Source: Phyllobacterium lublinensis
GTDB taxonomy: Bacteria; Pseudomonadota; Alphaproteobacteria; Rhizobiales; Rhizobiaceae
DNA: 64,000 nucleotides
Reading direction: 5' to 3'
NCBI RefSeq assembly: GCF_020164435.1
Contig: NZ_JAIUDQ010000004.1
Span: 1 to 64,000, forward strand
Positions 18,016-30,993 of this stretch are shown here, piece by piece (position 1 is the stretch's first letter; each line of letters begins with the position of its first letter). A model generated the notes under the pieces. That model was not told where the DNA came from and did not search any database. It saw only the letters and a list, made by a program, of their open reading frames with translations. A program made the position numbers and the translations under genes.

Positions 18016-20199
18016 ATGAGCCAGGATTCGTTCATCCCGCAAAAAATAGTTCCCGTGCTTGTGCCGATGCCGGCCGAGCGGCCGTATAGCTATGCCGTGC
18101 CCGAAGGAATGGCGGTGCAGGCCGGCTCGATCGTGCGGGTGCCCTTGGGTCCCAGAGAGGTGGCGGGGATCGTCACGGACGGTTCGACCGACTCGGTGGA
18201 TTCGAAAAAGTTGCGGCCGATTTCGGAACTCTTCGATTGCCCTCCAGTCGATGGCGACATGATGCGCTTCATGCGCTGGGCCGCCGAATATACGATCTCG
18301 CCACCGGGGATGGTGGCGCGCATGGTCTTGCGCGTTCCGGCGGCGTTCGATCCGGAGCCGCCAGTGCCCGGTCTGAGGTTTGCCGGACATGAGCCTGACC
18401 GGATGACGGGCGCACGCGCCCGTGTGTTGGAATTGGCGCAGGACGGCATGGCCTGGACCCGGACAGGGCTTGCCCACGCAGCGGGCGTTTCGGCGACGGT
18501 GGTCGACGGGCTCGTATCACAGGGCGTTTTGGAACAGGTGATGATCCCGCCGCGCCCCGTCGTGGCAGCGCCGGACGTAAACTATGCCAAGGCTGCCCTT
18601 TCCGATGAGCAGGGGGAAGCGGCGGCCCGTCTTGTGGATGCGGTTTCTGTCGACGCGTTCTCGGTTTCGCTCCTTGACGGAGTCACCGGCTCCGGCAAGA
18701 CGGAAGTCTACTTCGAGGCAGTAGCCCGAGCGATCGAGCGGGGCAAGCAGGTCCTCATCCTGTTGCCTGAGATCGCGTTGACGCAGCAATTCCTCGATCG
18801 CTTCCACGACCGGTTCGGTTCGAAGCCTGGTGAGTGGCACTCCGATATGGCACCACGCATGCGCGAAAGAGTATGGCGGCAGGTCATGGAAGGTCAGATC
18901 AGGGTTGTCGCGGGAGCACGATCGGCATTGTTCCTGCCATTTCAGAACCTTGGCCTGATCGTTGTCGATGAGGAACATGATCCGGCCTACAAACAGGAGG
19001 ACCGGGTCTACTACAATGCACGGGACATGGCCGTGGTCCGCGGGCACATCGGCAATTTTCCGGTGGTACTCGCCTCGGCCACGCCATCGATAGAAAGCCA
19101 GGTCAATGCTCAGCAGGGTCGCTACAATCGTATCAGGCTGAGCGGCCGCTATGCCGACGCGGCAATGCCCGATCTCAAAACCATCGACATGCGCCGGTCG
19201 CCACCTCGCCCGGGCGGTTTTCTGTCGCCGGCGCTGGTGGAGGCTGTCAACCAAGCGTTGAATCGACAAGAGCAGGCGCTGTTGTTTCTCAACCGTCGTG
19301 GCTATGCGCCATTGACACTATGCCGGGTATGCGGCCACCGGTTCCAATGTCCGGACTGTTCGAGCTGGCTCGTCGAGCACCGGTTTCGCGGCCAGCTGGT
19401 CTGCCACCAATGTGGCCACCACGAAGCGCGGCCGGAGGCGTGCCCGTCATGCGGTACGCTGGACCATCTCGTCGCCTGCGGACCAGGCGTGGAGCGAATT
19501 GCAGAAGAGGCCGAGAAGACATTTCCCGATGCGCGCATCATCGTGCTGTCTTCCGACCTGATGGGTGTCAAGCGCCTGCGGCTCGAACTGGATGCGATTG
19601 CACGGGGCGAAGCCGATATCGTCATCGGCACGCAGCTGGTCGCCAAGGGACACAACTTCCCCAATATGACGCTTGTTGGCGTCGTCGATGCGGATCTTGG
19701 ACTCGCCAATGGCGATCCGCGCGCGGCCGAGCGAACATTCCAGTTGCTGAGCCAGGTCACGGGGCGTGCGGGGCGCACCGGCAAGAAGAGTCTCGGCCTC
19801 CTTCAAACTTACCAGCCGGACCATCCGGTGATGCGGGCGATCATTTCGGGCGATGCGCAGGCCTTCTACGAGCGAGAGATCGAGGAACGCGAGCGCTCCG
19901 GCCTGCCCCCGTTCGGCAGGCTCGGCTCGCTGATCATTTCGGCCGCGACTCGGATTGAGGCGGAGAACCATGCGCGGGCATTGCGTCGTGCGGCCCCAAC
20001 CTCGCCGCAGATCAGCGTGCTGGGGCCAGCAGAGGCACCTCTGGCGCTCGTCCGGGGACGACACCGCTTCCGGCTTCTGGTCCACGGCACACGCAAGGCC
20101 GATATACAGGGTTTCATCTGCGCCATGCTGGCCGCCGGACCAAAAGAAAGGGGATCAGTTCGTGTACAGGTTGATATCGATCCGCAAAGCTTTCTATAA
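18016..20199 (+). CDS. priA: Primosomal protein N' (replication restart helicase PriA)
   Basis: 727-residue superfamily 2 helicase that recognises stalled forks and reloads the replisome. The N-terminal DNA-binding part (VPVLVPMPAERPYSYAVPEG) is followed by Walker A GVTGSGKTE, the Walker B box VVDEEHDPAYKQ and TRGxxGR-like VTGRAGRTGK. The zinc-binding insert has eight cysteines (CRVCGHRFQCPDC, then CHQCGHHEARPEACPSC). Full length for the family. Downstream are a repeat element and the small membrane gene before atpHAGDC, an order also found in Brucella relatives. Confidence 0.96.
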   Translation: MSQDSFIPQKIVPVLVPMPAERPYSYAVPEGMAVQAGSIVRVPLGPREVAGIVTDGSTDSVDSKKLRPISELFDCPPVDGDMMRFMRWAAEYTISPPGMVARMVLRVPAAFDPEPPVPGLRFAGHEPDRMTGARARVLELAQDGMAWTRTGLAHAAGVSATVVDGLVSQGVLEQVMIPPRPVVAAPDVNYAKAALSDEQGEAAARLVDAVSVDAFSVSLLDGVTGSGKTEVYFEAVARAIERGKQVLILLPEIALTQQFLDRFHDRFGSKPGEWHSDMAPRMRERVWRQVMEGQIRVVAGARSALFLPFQNLGLIVVDEEHDPAYKQEDRVYYNARDMAVVRGHIGNFPVVLASATPSIESQVNAQQGRYNRIRLSGRYADAAMPDLKTIDMRRSPPRPGGFLSPALVEAVNQALNRQEQALLFLNRRGYAPLTLCRVCGHRFQCPDCSSWLVEHRFRGQLVCHQCGHHEARPEACPSCGTLDHLVACGPGVERIAEEAEKTFPDARIIVLSSDLMGVKRLRLELDAIARGEADIVIGTQLVAKGHNFPNMTLVGVVDADLGLANGDPRAAERTFQLLSQVTGRAGRTGKKSLGLLQTYQPDHPVMRAIISGDAQAFYEREIEERERSGLPPFGRLGSLIISAATRIEAENHARALRRAAPTSPQISVLGPAEAPLALVRGRHRFRLLVHGTRKADIQGFICAMLAAGPKERGSVRVQVDIDPQSFL

Positions 20200-20215
20200 A
20201 AACAACAAAATTCGC

Positions 20216-20287
20216 CATGGCGGGCTGCAAATGGCGTTTTCCGGTGCTCCGGTGCTCGAAAGCCACCATTCCCGCCACACCATGACG
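20216..20287. repeat. Palindromic intergenic repeat, copy 2 (after priA)
   Basis: A shorter copy of the element at 14252-14352. GGCGGGCTGCAAATGGCG at the left pairs in part with CCACCATTCCCGCC at the right, around TTTTCCGGTGCTCCGGTGCTC. It lacks the inner GCGTAC hairpin of copy 1, and it ends with the same CATGAC. It begins 17 bp after the priA stop and could act as a 3' stem for the priA message. Confidence 0.7.
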
Positions 20288-20342
20288 ACTATTGGGCCGG
20301 CGTTACGCAAGCACGATTAGGTATTCTCAGGGAGATACGGAA

Positions 20343-20732
20343 ATGGAACTTTACTGGCCGGCAAGCACAGGCGAGTGGATGGCGTGGCTCTCGGCAGCAG
20401 TCACAGTCCTCTTTGGACTGGTGCTGTTCTTTGCGCCGCGTGTCGCCCTGAGGATCCTCCGGCTTCAGACCAAGCCGGAGAGGCCAGAGGCCCTATCCGA
20501 AATCCGCGGCACATTTGCCGGTTTCTATCTGGGGCTCGGCCTCAGCGCATTGATTTTCGCGCAGCCGTTCCTGTGGATCGCGCTCGGCGTGTCCTGGGGC
20601 TTCACCGTCTTCGGACGGCTTATCTCCATGATGTCCGACCGCGGCAACACACTTTACAACTGGGTCTCCGTAATCATCGAAGTTGCGCTGGCCGCGGGTC
20701 CATTGTTGTTTGCATTCGGCTTTGTTGCCTAG
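20343..20732 (+). CDS. Small four-helix membrane protein (DUF4345-like)
   Basis: 129 residues with about four hydrophobic segments (WLSAAVTVLFGLVLFFAP, FAGFYLGLGLSALIFAQPF, ALGVSWGFTVFGRLISMM, VSVIIEVALAAGPLLFAFGF). The layout resembles DUF4345-type rhizobial inner-membrane proteins, some of which carry an automatic name as phage infection protein; nothing here links it to phages. The ATG at 20343 follows AGGGAG. It lies between priA and atpH with its own spacer on each side. Function unknown. Confidence 0.75.
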   Translation: MELYWPASTGEWMAWLSAAVTVLFGLVLFFAPRVALRILRLQTKPERPEALSEIRGTFAGFYLGLGLSALIFAQPFLWIALGVSWGFTVFGRLISMMSDRGNTLYNWVSVIIEVALAAGPLLFAFGFVA

Positions 20733-20977
20733 GTAATCCGCGATTACTGGAATCCGTCAGTCATAATTATCCGGAGCTGCGGCGATTGTGCCGCCTGTTT
20801 TCGCGGATTCGCGTGTTGCGAGTCCTGTCTTCCTATGCTAGACGGCAATCAAATCTCGTCGGAGGCGGCTTCAGGGTTGTGTCCAGACGGTTAAAAAAAT
20901 CAATAATGCCAAAGATTTGACCGAAAATTCCTTCCGGTTTCCTGATTTTTGGCTCCAACGCAGAGAGCTTGTCGTTC

Positions 20978-23067
<2,090 letters not shown>

Positions 23068-23089
23068 AACTCACTGACGGGATGAACGG

Positions 23090-23968
23090 ATGCCTTCGTT
23101 AAAGGATCTGAGAAACCGGATCGCCTCGGTCAAGGCGACGCAGAAAATCACGAAGGCGATGCAGATGGTCGCCGCGGCGAAGCTGCGTCGTGCGCAGGAA
23201 GCCGCGGAAGCCGCGCGCCCCTATTCGCAGCGCATGGCGGCCGTGCTGGCCAACATCGCTTCCAATGTGGATGGTGATGATGCGCCCGTGCTGATGAGCG
23301 GAACCGGCAAGGACGACGTGCATCTGCTCGTGGTCTGCACGTCCGAGCGCGGCCTTTGCGGTGGATTCAACGCGCAGATCGCACGTCTGGCCCGGGAACA
23401 TGCCCGCCGGCTGCTCGCAGACGGCAAGACCGTGAAGATCATCACCGTCGGCAAGAAGGGTGCGGACATTCTGCGCCGTGACCTCGGCAGGCACATTATC
23501 GACCATGTCGATCTGCGTGACGTCAAGCAGCTTGGTTTCGTGAATGCCGACCAGATCGGCCACAAGATCATTGCACTCTTCAATGAAGGCGCGTTTGACG
23601 TTGCAACGCTGTTCTATTCGGAATTCAAGTCCGTGATTGCGCAGATACCGACTGCACAGCAGCTGATCCCGGCCAATTCCATCGGCGACGCCGAACCGGA
23701 AAGCGCAGGCGATGCTGTTTACGAATATGAGCCGGATCCGGCATCCATCCTGGGTGATCTGATCCCGCGCAATATTTCCGTCCAGGTTTTCCGCGCTCTC
23801 CTTGAAAATGCGGCATCGGAACAAGGTGCGCGAATGTCCGCTATGGACAACGCCACCCGCAACGCCGGTGACATGATCAACAAGCTGACAATGTCGTACA
23901 ACCGCCAGCGTCAGGCCCAGATCACAAAAGAACTGATCGAAATCATTTCGGGCGCGGAAGCGCTCTAA
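23090..23968 (+). CDS. atpG: ATP synthase F1 subunit gamma
   Basis: 292 residues; central rotor shaft. The N-terminal coiled coil ([33 protein letters not shown]) and C-terminal coiled coil ([18 protein letters not shown] then [23 protein letters not shown]) are both complete. The middle GLCGGFN segment is conserved. Spaced 22 bp after atpA and 18 bp before atpD. Confidence 0.98.
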   Translation: MPSLKDLRNRIASVKATQKITKAMQMVAAAKLRRAQEAAEAARPYSQRMAAVLANIASNVDGDDAPVLMSGTGKDDVHLLVVCTSERGLCGGFNAQIARLAREHARRLLADGKTVKIITVGKKGADILRRDLGRHIIDHVDLRDVKQLGFVNADQIGHKIIALFNEGAFDVATLFYSEFKSVIAQIPTAQQLIPANSIGDAEPESAGDAVYEYEPDPASILGDLIPRNISVQVFRALLENAASEQGARMSAMDNATRNAGDMINKLTMSYNRQRQAQITKELIEIISGAEAL

Positions 23969-23980
23969 TCGCGAAGGTAA

Positions 23981-25597
<1,617 letters not shown>

Positions 25598-25613
25598 TAG
25601 CAAGGTAGACGAT

Positions 25614-25634
25614 GGCGGGCTTCGACGGCCCGCC
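25614..25634 (+). promoter_or_regulatory. atpD-atpC intercistronic hairpin 1
   Basis: GGCGGGC (25614-25620) and GCCCGCC (25628-25634) form a perfect 7-bp GC stem around TTCGACG, 17 bp after the atpD stop. It is followed by TTG and not by a U tract, so it is more likely a 3' stabiliser or partial terminator than a full stop. Confidence 0.55.
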
Positions 25635-25652
25635 TTGTCAACTTAGGTTTAT

Positions 25653-25695
25653 GCAACCCCGACGGAAAACCGTTTTGCAATTTTCCTGGGGTTGC
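25653..25695 (+). promoter_or_regulatory. atpD-atpC intercistronic hairpin 2
   Basis: GCAACCCC (25653-25660) pairs with GGGGTTGC (25688-25695), and inside it GGAAAA (25664-25669) pairs with TTTTCC (25681-25686), giving a long stem ending 36 bp before the atpC start. With hairpin 1 it makes the atpD-atpC spacer (134 bp) unlike the short spacers elsewhere in the operon. Confidence 0.6.
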
Positions 25696-25731
25696 CTTTA
25701 GGTTCATAACCTTCAGGATTGAGTGAATATC

Positions 25732-26139
25732 ATGGCAGAAGCCTTCCAGTTCGAACTCGTGTCGCCAGAGCGCCTGCTCCTATCGGAACAGGTCATTGAA
25801 GTCGTGGTTCCGGGCACGGAAGGCTACATGACGGTCATGGCGCACCATGCGCCGCTTATGGCTACGGTCAAGCCGGGCGTTGTTACGGTCAAACTGGCCG
25901 ATGGCAAGCCTGACAGCTATGTCGTATTTGGCGGCTTTGTCGACATCACACCGGATGGCTGCACGCTCCTGGCAGAATCGGCGGTCCACGTCACGGATAT
26001 AAAGGCTGATGAGCTGCAACGCCGTATTCAAGACGCCAAGGAAGATTTCGAAGATGCGACGACGCGCGAAGATCGGGCCAAGGCCGAGGATCTTCTCGGT
26101 CAGCTGACCACGCTTGAAGAAGCCATCAAGGCGGCGTAG
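25732..26139 (+). CDS. atpC: ATP synthase F1 subunit epsilon
   Basis: 135 residues, as in Brucella. The N-terminal beta-sandwich (FQFELVSPERLLLSEQVIEVVVPGTEGYMTVMAHHAPLMA) and the C-terminal helix pair are complete. It regulates and couples the rotor. The ATG at 25732 was used instead of the GTG three codons upstream. It is separated from atpD by two hairpins and followed by a strong terminator, so it ends the operon. Confidence 0.97.
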   Translation: MAEAFQFELVSPERLLLSEQVIEVVVPGTEGYMTVMAHHAPLMATVKPGVVTVKLADGKPDSYVVFGGFVDITPDGCTLLAESAVHVTDIKADELQRRIQDAKEDFEDATTREDRAKAEDLLGQLTTLEEAIKAA

Positions 26140-26166
26140 TTCGAGATCACGTCCATTTGTTGAAAG

Positions 26167-26189
26167 CGGGCCTGCGGGCCCGTTTTTTT
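26167..26189 (+). terminator. Rho-independent terminator of the atp operon
   Basis: CGGGCC (26167-26172) and GGCCCG (26177-26182) form a GC stem with loop TGCG, followed at once by seven T residues (26183-26189), 28 bp past the atpC stop. Confidence 0.9.
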
Positions 26190-26273
26190 ATGAAGGCTGT
26201 GTCAACCGGTCAGGCATTAGCCGCCCCGTTGCTGCCGCGCATCAACACTCCCGGCAACGCAGCAACGACTGAG

Positions 26274-26789
26274 TTAGTCGGCTAAGTTTTTGAAAGTGGC
26301 GACCACCTCTTCGTACACCGTGCGCTTGAATGGCACGATCAGGTCCGGCAACTGGGCCATCGGTTTCCATTCCCACCGGTCGAACTCCGGCGTGTGGCCA
26401 CCGGGCGGCGGGTTGATCGCGATCTCACTTTCGTCACCCTCGAAGCGATAGGCGAACCATTTCTGGGTCTGACCGCGATATTTGCCCTTGAGTGCAATGC
26501 CAACCAGATGAGAGGGGAGGTCGTAGTTGATCCAGTTCGGCGCCTCAGCCAGCAGCGTGACGCTTTTCATGCCGGTTTCTTCATAGAGTTCGCGCAAGCT
26601 TGCGGGTTCAGGATCTTCGCCCTTGTCAATTCCGCCCTGTGGCATCTGCCAGAGTTGAGTCTGACCATCCATTTCGTCATTCGCTATGACGATCCGGTGG
26701 CCGGCCCAGACCAGACCTTGCCTGTTGAGGACCATGATGCCGACGCAAGGGCGATAGGGCAGGGATAGCGGATCAACGGGTTTTTTCAT
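26274..26789 (-). CDS. rppH: RNA pyrophosphohydrolase
   Basis: 171-residue Nudix hydrolase that removes pyrophosphate from mRNA 5' ends and starts decay; the related rhizobial and Bartonella enzymes also act on dinucleoside polyphosphates. The Nudix box is [36 protein letters not shown] and WQMPQGG precede it. The ATG at 26789 gives [17 protein letters not shown]; the longer frame upstream runs into the previous gene and was rejected. Last gene of the minus-strand cell-envelope cluster. Confidence 0.93.
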   Translation of the reverse strand: MKKPVDPLSLPYRPCVGIMVLNRQGLVWAGHRIVIANDEMDGQTQLWQMPQGGIDKGEDPEPASLRELYEETGMKSVTLLAEAPNWINYDLPSHLVGIALKGKYRGQTQKWFAYRFEGDESEIAINPPPGGHTPEFDRWEWKPMAQLPDLIVPFKRTVYEEVVATFKNLAD

Positions 26790-26817
26790 GTATCTCTTGT
26801 TCCAGCGCGCTTGCGTG

Positions 26818-27954
26818 CTAGCGCCTTTCCGGATCTCGCACAAGCGCTGAGATGGGAACGATTTCGATGCCTCGCGTCTTGGCCTCGTTGGCCCATGACG
26901 TGACGGCTTCAACCGTGACCTCGAATGCCGATCCGGTCGCGACGGCCGTGCCCTTTGCGCGGGCAATCCGTTCGACCTCGTCAAGCTTCTTCAAGATGCT
27001 GCCACGCTCCTGAGAAGCATCGATAAGCACATCAGCCGCGGCGAAGGGGGCTCCTTGCTCGGCGGCAACGGCATCGGCCTGACTGCGCGCGGATGTGCCG
27101 TCATCAAGATATAGCAGGCCCCGTTGGGCAATATCCTTCATGACGGGAGTCATTGCTGCAGGTTCCGCTGTAAAGCGCGCGCCCATGTAGTTCATCACGC
27201 CCGTGTAGTTGGTGATGCGACCCATGGTCTTGTGAAGGTTTTCAACAATGGCCTGTGGCGATGTATCGACGGTAAGCGTGTTGCGGCCAGGATTGACACG
27301 CGGATAGTCGAACGGCTCCAAAGGGATCTGCATCAGGATCTCGTGCCCATCCTGTCGGGCTGCCTGCATCCAGCGGCCGAGACTGTTACCTTCAGGTGAG
27401 AACGCCAGCGTGATTTCCCCAGGGAGTACCCGAATGGCCTGTTGCGTACCGGTCTGGGACAGCCCGAGCCCGCCAATCACGATGGCGATGCGGGCACCCC
27501 GCGCTCCGGACCACGGCCTGGCATAGACATCGAGAGGCCGACGGCCATCCGGGGTGATGATGGGAAGCTGCCCTTGGGGCGTATCTTCGAGCATGTCCCG
27601 CTCGGGAATATGCGCGGTCCGGGGATCCTGCATGCGCTTTGTGGGATCGCCGACGACGATGACCTTGGCTCCGCCCGCAGGGCTGATGACCTTGCCCGCG
27701 CCGCTTCCGCTATCGGCTTGTGCGGTCGCCGGCTTGGCCGGTTTGGATGGCGCAGCGGCCTCCGCTATCTGTGGTTTCGGCGGCTCAGGCGCCGGGCGGC
27801 GAAACCCCTGATGGCTCGTGAAGGTGATCAGCGATGCAAGCCCGACAATGCCAACAACGGCAGCCGAAGGCAGCAGCCACCGGATGGTTTTCCTGTCAGA
27901 TTTTCCTGGCCGTTTGCTGTTTTGTCCCAGCGGCCGGTTGAGATCGACGTTCAC
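26818..27954 (-). CDS. yibQ: YibQ/DUF610-type divergent polysaccharide deacetylase
   Basis: 378 residues. One N-terminal membrane anchor ([20 protein letters not shown], about residues 25-45), a Pro/Ala-rich linker of about 90 residues, then the divergent polysaccharide deacetylase domain ([34 protein letters not shown]). [16 protein letters not shown] and LLYLDDGTS are family motifs. Fold suggests a carbohydrate-acting periplasmic protein, but activity is unproven. The start is GTG with a weak ribosome site. It sits between ctpA and rppH; envC-ctpA-yibQ neighbours are conserved in proteobacteria and point to cell-wall remodelling at division. Confidence 0.85.
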   Translation of the reverse strand: MNVDLNRPLGQNSKRPGKSDRKTIRWLLPSAAVVGIVGLASLITFTSHQGFRRPAPEPPKPQIAEAAAPSKPAKPATAQADSGSGAGKVISPAGGAKVIVVGDPTKRMQDPRTAHIPERDMLEDTPQGQLPIITPDGRRPLDVYARPWSGARGARIAIVIGGLGLSQTGTQQAIRVLPGEITLAFSPEGNSLGRWMQAARQDGHEILMQIPLEPFDYPRVNPGRNTLTVDTSPQAIVENLHKTMGRITNYTGVMNYMGARFTAEPAAMTPVMKDIAQRGLLYLDDGTSARSQADAVAAEQGAPFAAADVLIDASQERGSILKKLDEVERIARAKGTAVATGSAFEVTVEAVTSWANEAKTRGIEIVPISALVRDPERR

Positions 27955-28056
27955 GCGTTTTGGCCGGAGAGAGAAGAGAGGAAGGCGGCACAGTGGCCGA
28001 TGGATCGGAAAAAAGGGATCAGACCTGGTTCAAGAAGTCCGATCCCATTTGGCATG

Positions 28057-29382
28057 TCAGTTAGGCACACCCTTTTTCGGGTCTGGCGGGAAAGCCGCGT
28101 TGGCCTGCTCGCCGCGCAGAAGCTTCAGAGCCTGTATGAGCTGCAGGTCATCCTTCGGATCCGGTGGGACATAGGCGATTGAACCCGAACCTTCCGCATC
28201 CTCCTGAGCGCCCTTGATATGGCCCTTCAGGTCGGATTCACCGCGAGTGACGTCCTGACCCTTCAGTTCATCGGGCAGCGGTTGCTCGACGGCGATGTCG
28301 GGTACGATGCCCTTGCCCTGGATGGACTTGCCAGCTGGGGTGTAATAGAGCGCCGTTGTCAGGCGCAGAGCACCGTTTTCGCCGAGCGGGATGATCGTCT
28401 GTACGGAGCCCTTGCCGAAGGAACGAGTGCCCAGCACCGTTGCACGGCGATGATCCTGAAGCGCACCGGCAACAATTTCGGAAGCGCTGGCCGAGCCGCC
28501 ATTGATCATGACGATGAGCGGCTTGCCGTTGGTCAGGTCACCGGCGCGTGCATCAAAACGCGTGATGTCCTGCGGGTCACGTCCGCGTGTCGACACGACC
28601 TCGCCCTTGTCGAGGAAGGCATCGGAAACCGCGACGGCCTGGTCAAGCAATCCGCCTGGATTGAGACGCAGATCGAGGACAAAGCCTTTCAGCTTGTCGT
28701 TGGGAACCTTGCTTTCAATATCCTTGATAGCCTTCTGCAGGTCATCGAATGTCTGTTCGGTAAACGAGATCACGCGGACATAGCCGACATCGTTCTCGAC
28801 GCGGTACTTCACTGCCTTGACCTTGACGACATCACGCACGATCGTCAGCTTGATCGGCTTGTCGGCACCCTGACGAATGAGGGTGAGCTCGATGGGCGTA
28901 TTAACCTCGCCGCGCATCTTGTCGACGGCATCGGTCAGGGTCATCCCGCGAACCTCTGTACCATCGATCTGCGAAATATAATCGCCAGCGAGCACGCCCG
29001 CCTTGGACGCCGGGGTGTCTTCAATCGGAGCGATGACCTTGACCAGCTCGTTTTCCATGGTCACTTCGATGCCAAGGCCGCCAAACTCGCCCTTGGTCTG
29101 GACCCGCATGTCCTGCGCCTGTTCCGCATTCATGTAGGATGAGTGCGGGTCAAGCGAGGTCAGCATGCCGTTGATGGCGCTTTCGACAAGCTTCTTGTCA
29201 TCCGGAGGCGTGACATACTGGCCGCGGACCCGTTCGAAAATATCACCAAAAATTGATAGCTGTTTATAGGTGTCAGTTCCCGCCGCTTCGGCAGCGGTTG
29301 TGGGCAGAGCCCCCTGAACAACGACCATTGCCGTCGCACCCATCAGCGCTCCAGCCATGAGAAGCGTTAGCCTACGTATCAT
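28057..29382 (-). CDS. ctpA: Carboxyl-terminal processing protease CtpA (S41)
   Basis: 441-residue periplasmic serine protease. Signal or anchor segment IRRLTLLMAGALMGATAMVV, then a PDZ domain (GLGIEVTMENELVKVIAPIEDTPASKAGVLAGDYISQIDG) and the S41 core. The catalytic serine lies in GGSASASEIVAGAL and the lysine in GTRSFGKGSVQT. Disordered tail with GQDVTRGESDLKGHIKG. The ATG at 29382 follows GGAAGGA and overlaps the end of envC by 11 bp, so the two are coupled. Related CtpA proteins trim envelope proteins or peptidoglycan hydrolases. Confidence 0.95.
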   Translation of the reverse strand: MIRRLTLLMAGALMGATAMVVVQGALPTTAAEAAGTDTYKQLSIFGDIFERVRGQYVTPPDDKKLVESAINGMLTSLDPHSSYMNAEQAQDMRVQTKGEFGGLGIEVTMENELVKVIAPIEDTPASKAGVLAGDYISQIDGTEVRGMTLTDAVDKMRGEVNTPIELTLIRQGADKPIKLTIVRDVVKVKAVKYRVENDVGYVRVISFTEQTFDDLQKAIKDIESKVPNDKLKGFVLDLRLNPGGLLDQAVAVSDAFLDKGEVVSTRGRDPQDITRFDARAGDLTNGKPLIVMINGGSASASEIVAGALQDHRRATVLGTRSFGKGSVQTIIPLGENGALRLTTALYYTPAGKSIQGKGIVPDIAVEQPLPDELKGQDVTRGESDLKGHIKGAQEDAEGSGSIAYVPPDPKDDLQLIQALKLLRGEQANAAFPPDPKKGVPN

Positions 29383-30745
29383 TTGCGGTCCTTCCAGCAA
29401 GCCGATCCGCCCACCAAGGAGCGGGATTAATAGGTTTTGTATCCTTTCGGAACTCAATGTAAAGCACTGGAGCTCCATTTCCCATCGGAACGGGTGCGGT
29501 ACTGGCAATAAGTTGCTCGTTCATCACACCGACCGGCTCTCCCGCCAAGACAAACTGATGCTGGGAGACGTTGATTTTTTTCATTCCCGCCAGAACGACA
29601 TGATATCCGTTCCCGGCATCCAGGATCAAGAGCTGTCCATAGGACCGGAATGCGCCAGCATAAAGGACAACAGCGTCTACTGGCGAAGTAATTGTCGCAC
29701 CTGCGGGCGTTTCGAGCGTATCGCCCTGAACGGCGCCGCCCAGGCCATCCTCGTCGCCGAAGTGCTTGACGAGTTTGCCCGCCGCCGGCATCGAGAGATG
29801 GCCTCGCAGCGAGGCAAAATTGACCTGCGCAGACAGCCGGTTCTGGTTGGCGGCAAAATCCTCGGCGCGCTGCTGGCTTGCGGCCAGCTTCTGCTGCTCC
29901 TGGGCGCTTGCTGCTTCGGCTGCCCGCTGGACTTCCTGCATGTCCTTTTCCATGGCGGCTATCAGGTCTCGCAGGGAAGTGGCCCTTCTTGCGAGGTCCT
30001 CGGCACGCTGTTGTTCGGCCTGCCTTGTCGCCTCTGAGGTCGTTTGAAGCTTCTGCTTCTCGGTCAAAAGAAGATCGAGGCGCTTCTTTTCCTCTGCCTG
30101 GCTGGAAAGCGTCGCGGTCAGGCGGCTCTGTTCCTCAGAGATCGACGTTCTCACGCGGCTCAGCTCCTCCAGATCCGCAATCAGCACTTCCGTTTGCTGA
30201 CGCATCTCGGGGACGACAGCACCGAGCAAAACTGCGCTTCGCACAGAAGCAAGAGCGTCATCCGGACGGACCAGGAGTGCCGGCGGCGGGTTCAAGCCCA
30301 TACGCTGGAGCGCAGCGAGGACTTCGGCGAGGGCGCCGCGCCGCTCTTTCAAGGAATTCTTGATCCCGTCTTCCTGCTCACGCAGGCCGGTCAGCCGTTC
30401 GCTGAAGCCCGCTATGTCTTCGCTAAGCTTCTTTTCGGTCTTGGCGGACTGGATAAGAGCGGCCGTAATTGTCGTCTGGTCCTTCTTTAGCGCTGCGATG
30501 TCGCCGTCGAGCTTGGCTACCCGTTCCGATGACAGGGATATCTGGCCAGTCAGTTGTTCAAGTTCCTGGAGCGTCCGGGCACGCCTGGCATCGAGGGATT
30601 CCGGTCCCGGTTGGGCGGCGGCGGGCACGGATGTATCCTGCGCAAGGACAGGAACATTCGAGACGGACATCAGCGCGAGCGCAAGGGCACATGCAACTGC
30701 GCGCTTCACGGTATGCTGGGATGCCTTGGTTGCCTCAAATTTCAT
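29372..30745 (-). CDS. envC: EnvC-like murein hydrolase activator (degenerate M23 domain)
   Basis: 457 residues. Signal peptide ending near VPVLAQ, two long coiled coils (about residues 45-270; rich in Glu, Lys, Gln, Ala), and a C-terminal LytM/M23 domain. The M23 zinc motif HxGxD appears as GAVQGDTLETPAG, lacking the first His, and the HxH motif is NGYHVVLAG, so the domain should be inactive. This is the EnvC pattern of factors that switch on cell-wall amidases at the septum. First gene of the minus-strand cluster with ctpA, yibQ and rppH. Confidence 0.9.
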   Translation of the reverse strand: MKFEATKASQHTVKRAVACALALALMSVSNVPVLAQDTSVPAAAQPGPESLDARRARTLQELEQLTGQISLSSERVAKLDGDIAALKKDQTTITAALIQSAKTEKKLSEDIAGFSERLTGLREQEDGIKNSLKERRGALAEVLAALQRMGLNPPPALLVRPDDALASVRSAVLLGAVVPEMRQQTEVLIADLEELSRVRTSISEEQSRLTATLSSQAEEKKRLDLLLTEKQKLQTTSEATRQAEQQRAEDLARRATSLRDLIAAMEKDMQEVQRAAEAASAQEQQKLAASQQRAEDFAANQNRLSAQVNFASLRGHLSMPAAGKLVKHFGDEDGLGGAVQGDTLETPAGATITSPVDAVVLYAGAFRSYGQLLILDAGNGYHVVLAGMKKINVSQHQFVLAGEPVGVMNEQLIASTAPVPMGNGAPVLYIEFRKDTKPINPAPWWADRLAGRTANDT

Positions 30746-30993
30746 TGCCCGTCCGGAACGTCATCATGGTCTTATCCCGACTTTAGGAAGACTTCGATTG
30801 ATGAAGTATTAACCATAAACCGGTCCCGTCGAAAGCCATGGCATTTTTGTATTGATCGGCGTGGCGGAATTGCGGCGCGCCCCGAACCTTGCTTAAATTT
30901 AATGTCCACCTATGTTCTGGACCTATATGTCAATACAGTCGGCCCAAGGCACGAATTCGCGTGCGATTGTCCGGCCCACAATGGTTTCAATAT

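Noticed and set aside
20343..20732. Phage infection protein label for the DUF4345-like gene
   Set aside because: The protein is a small four-helix membrane protein in a conserved housekeeping context; the label is an automatic name without support here.
28219..29142. 307-codon plus-strand frame opposite ctpA
   Set aside because: Fully antisense to a well-supported protease with all motifs; no start context or domain.
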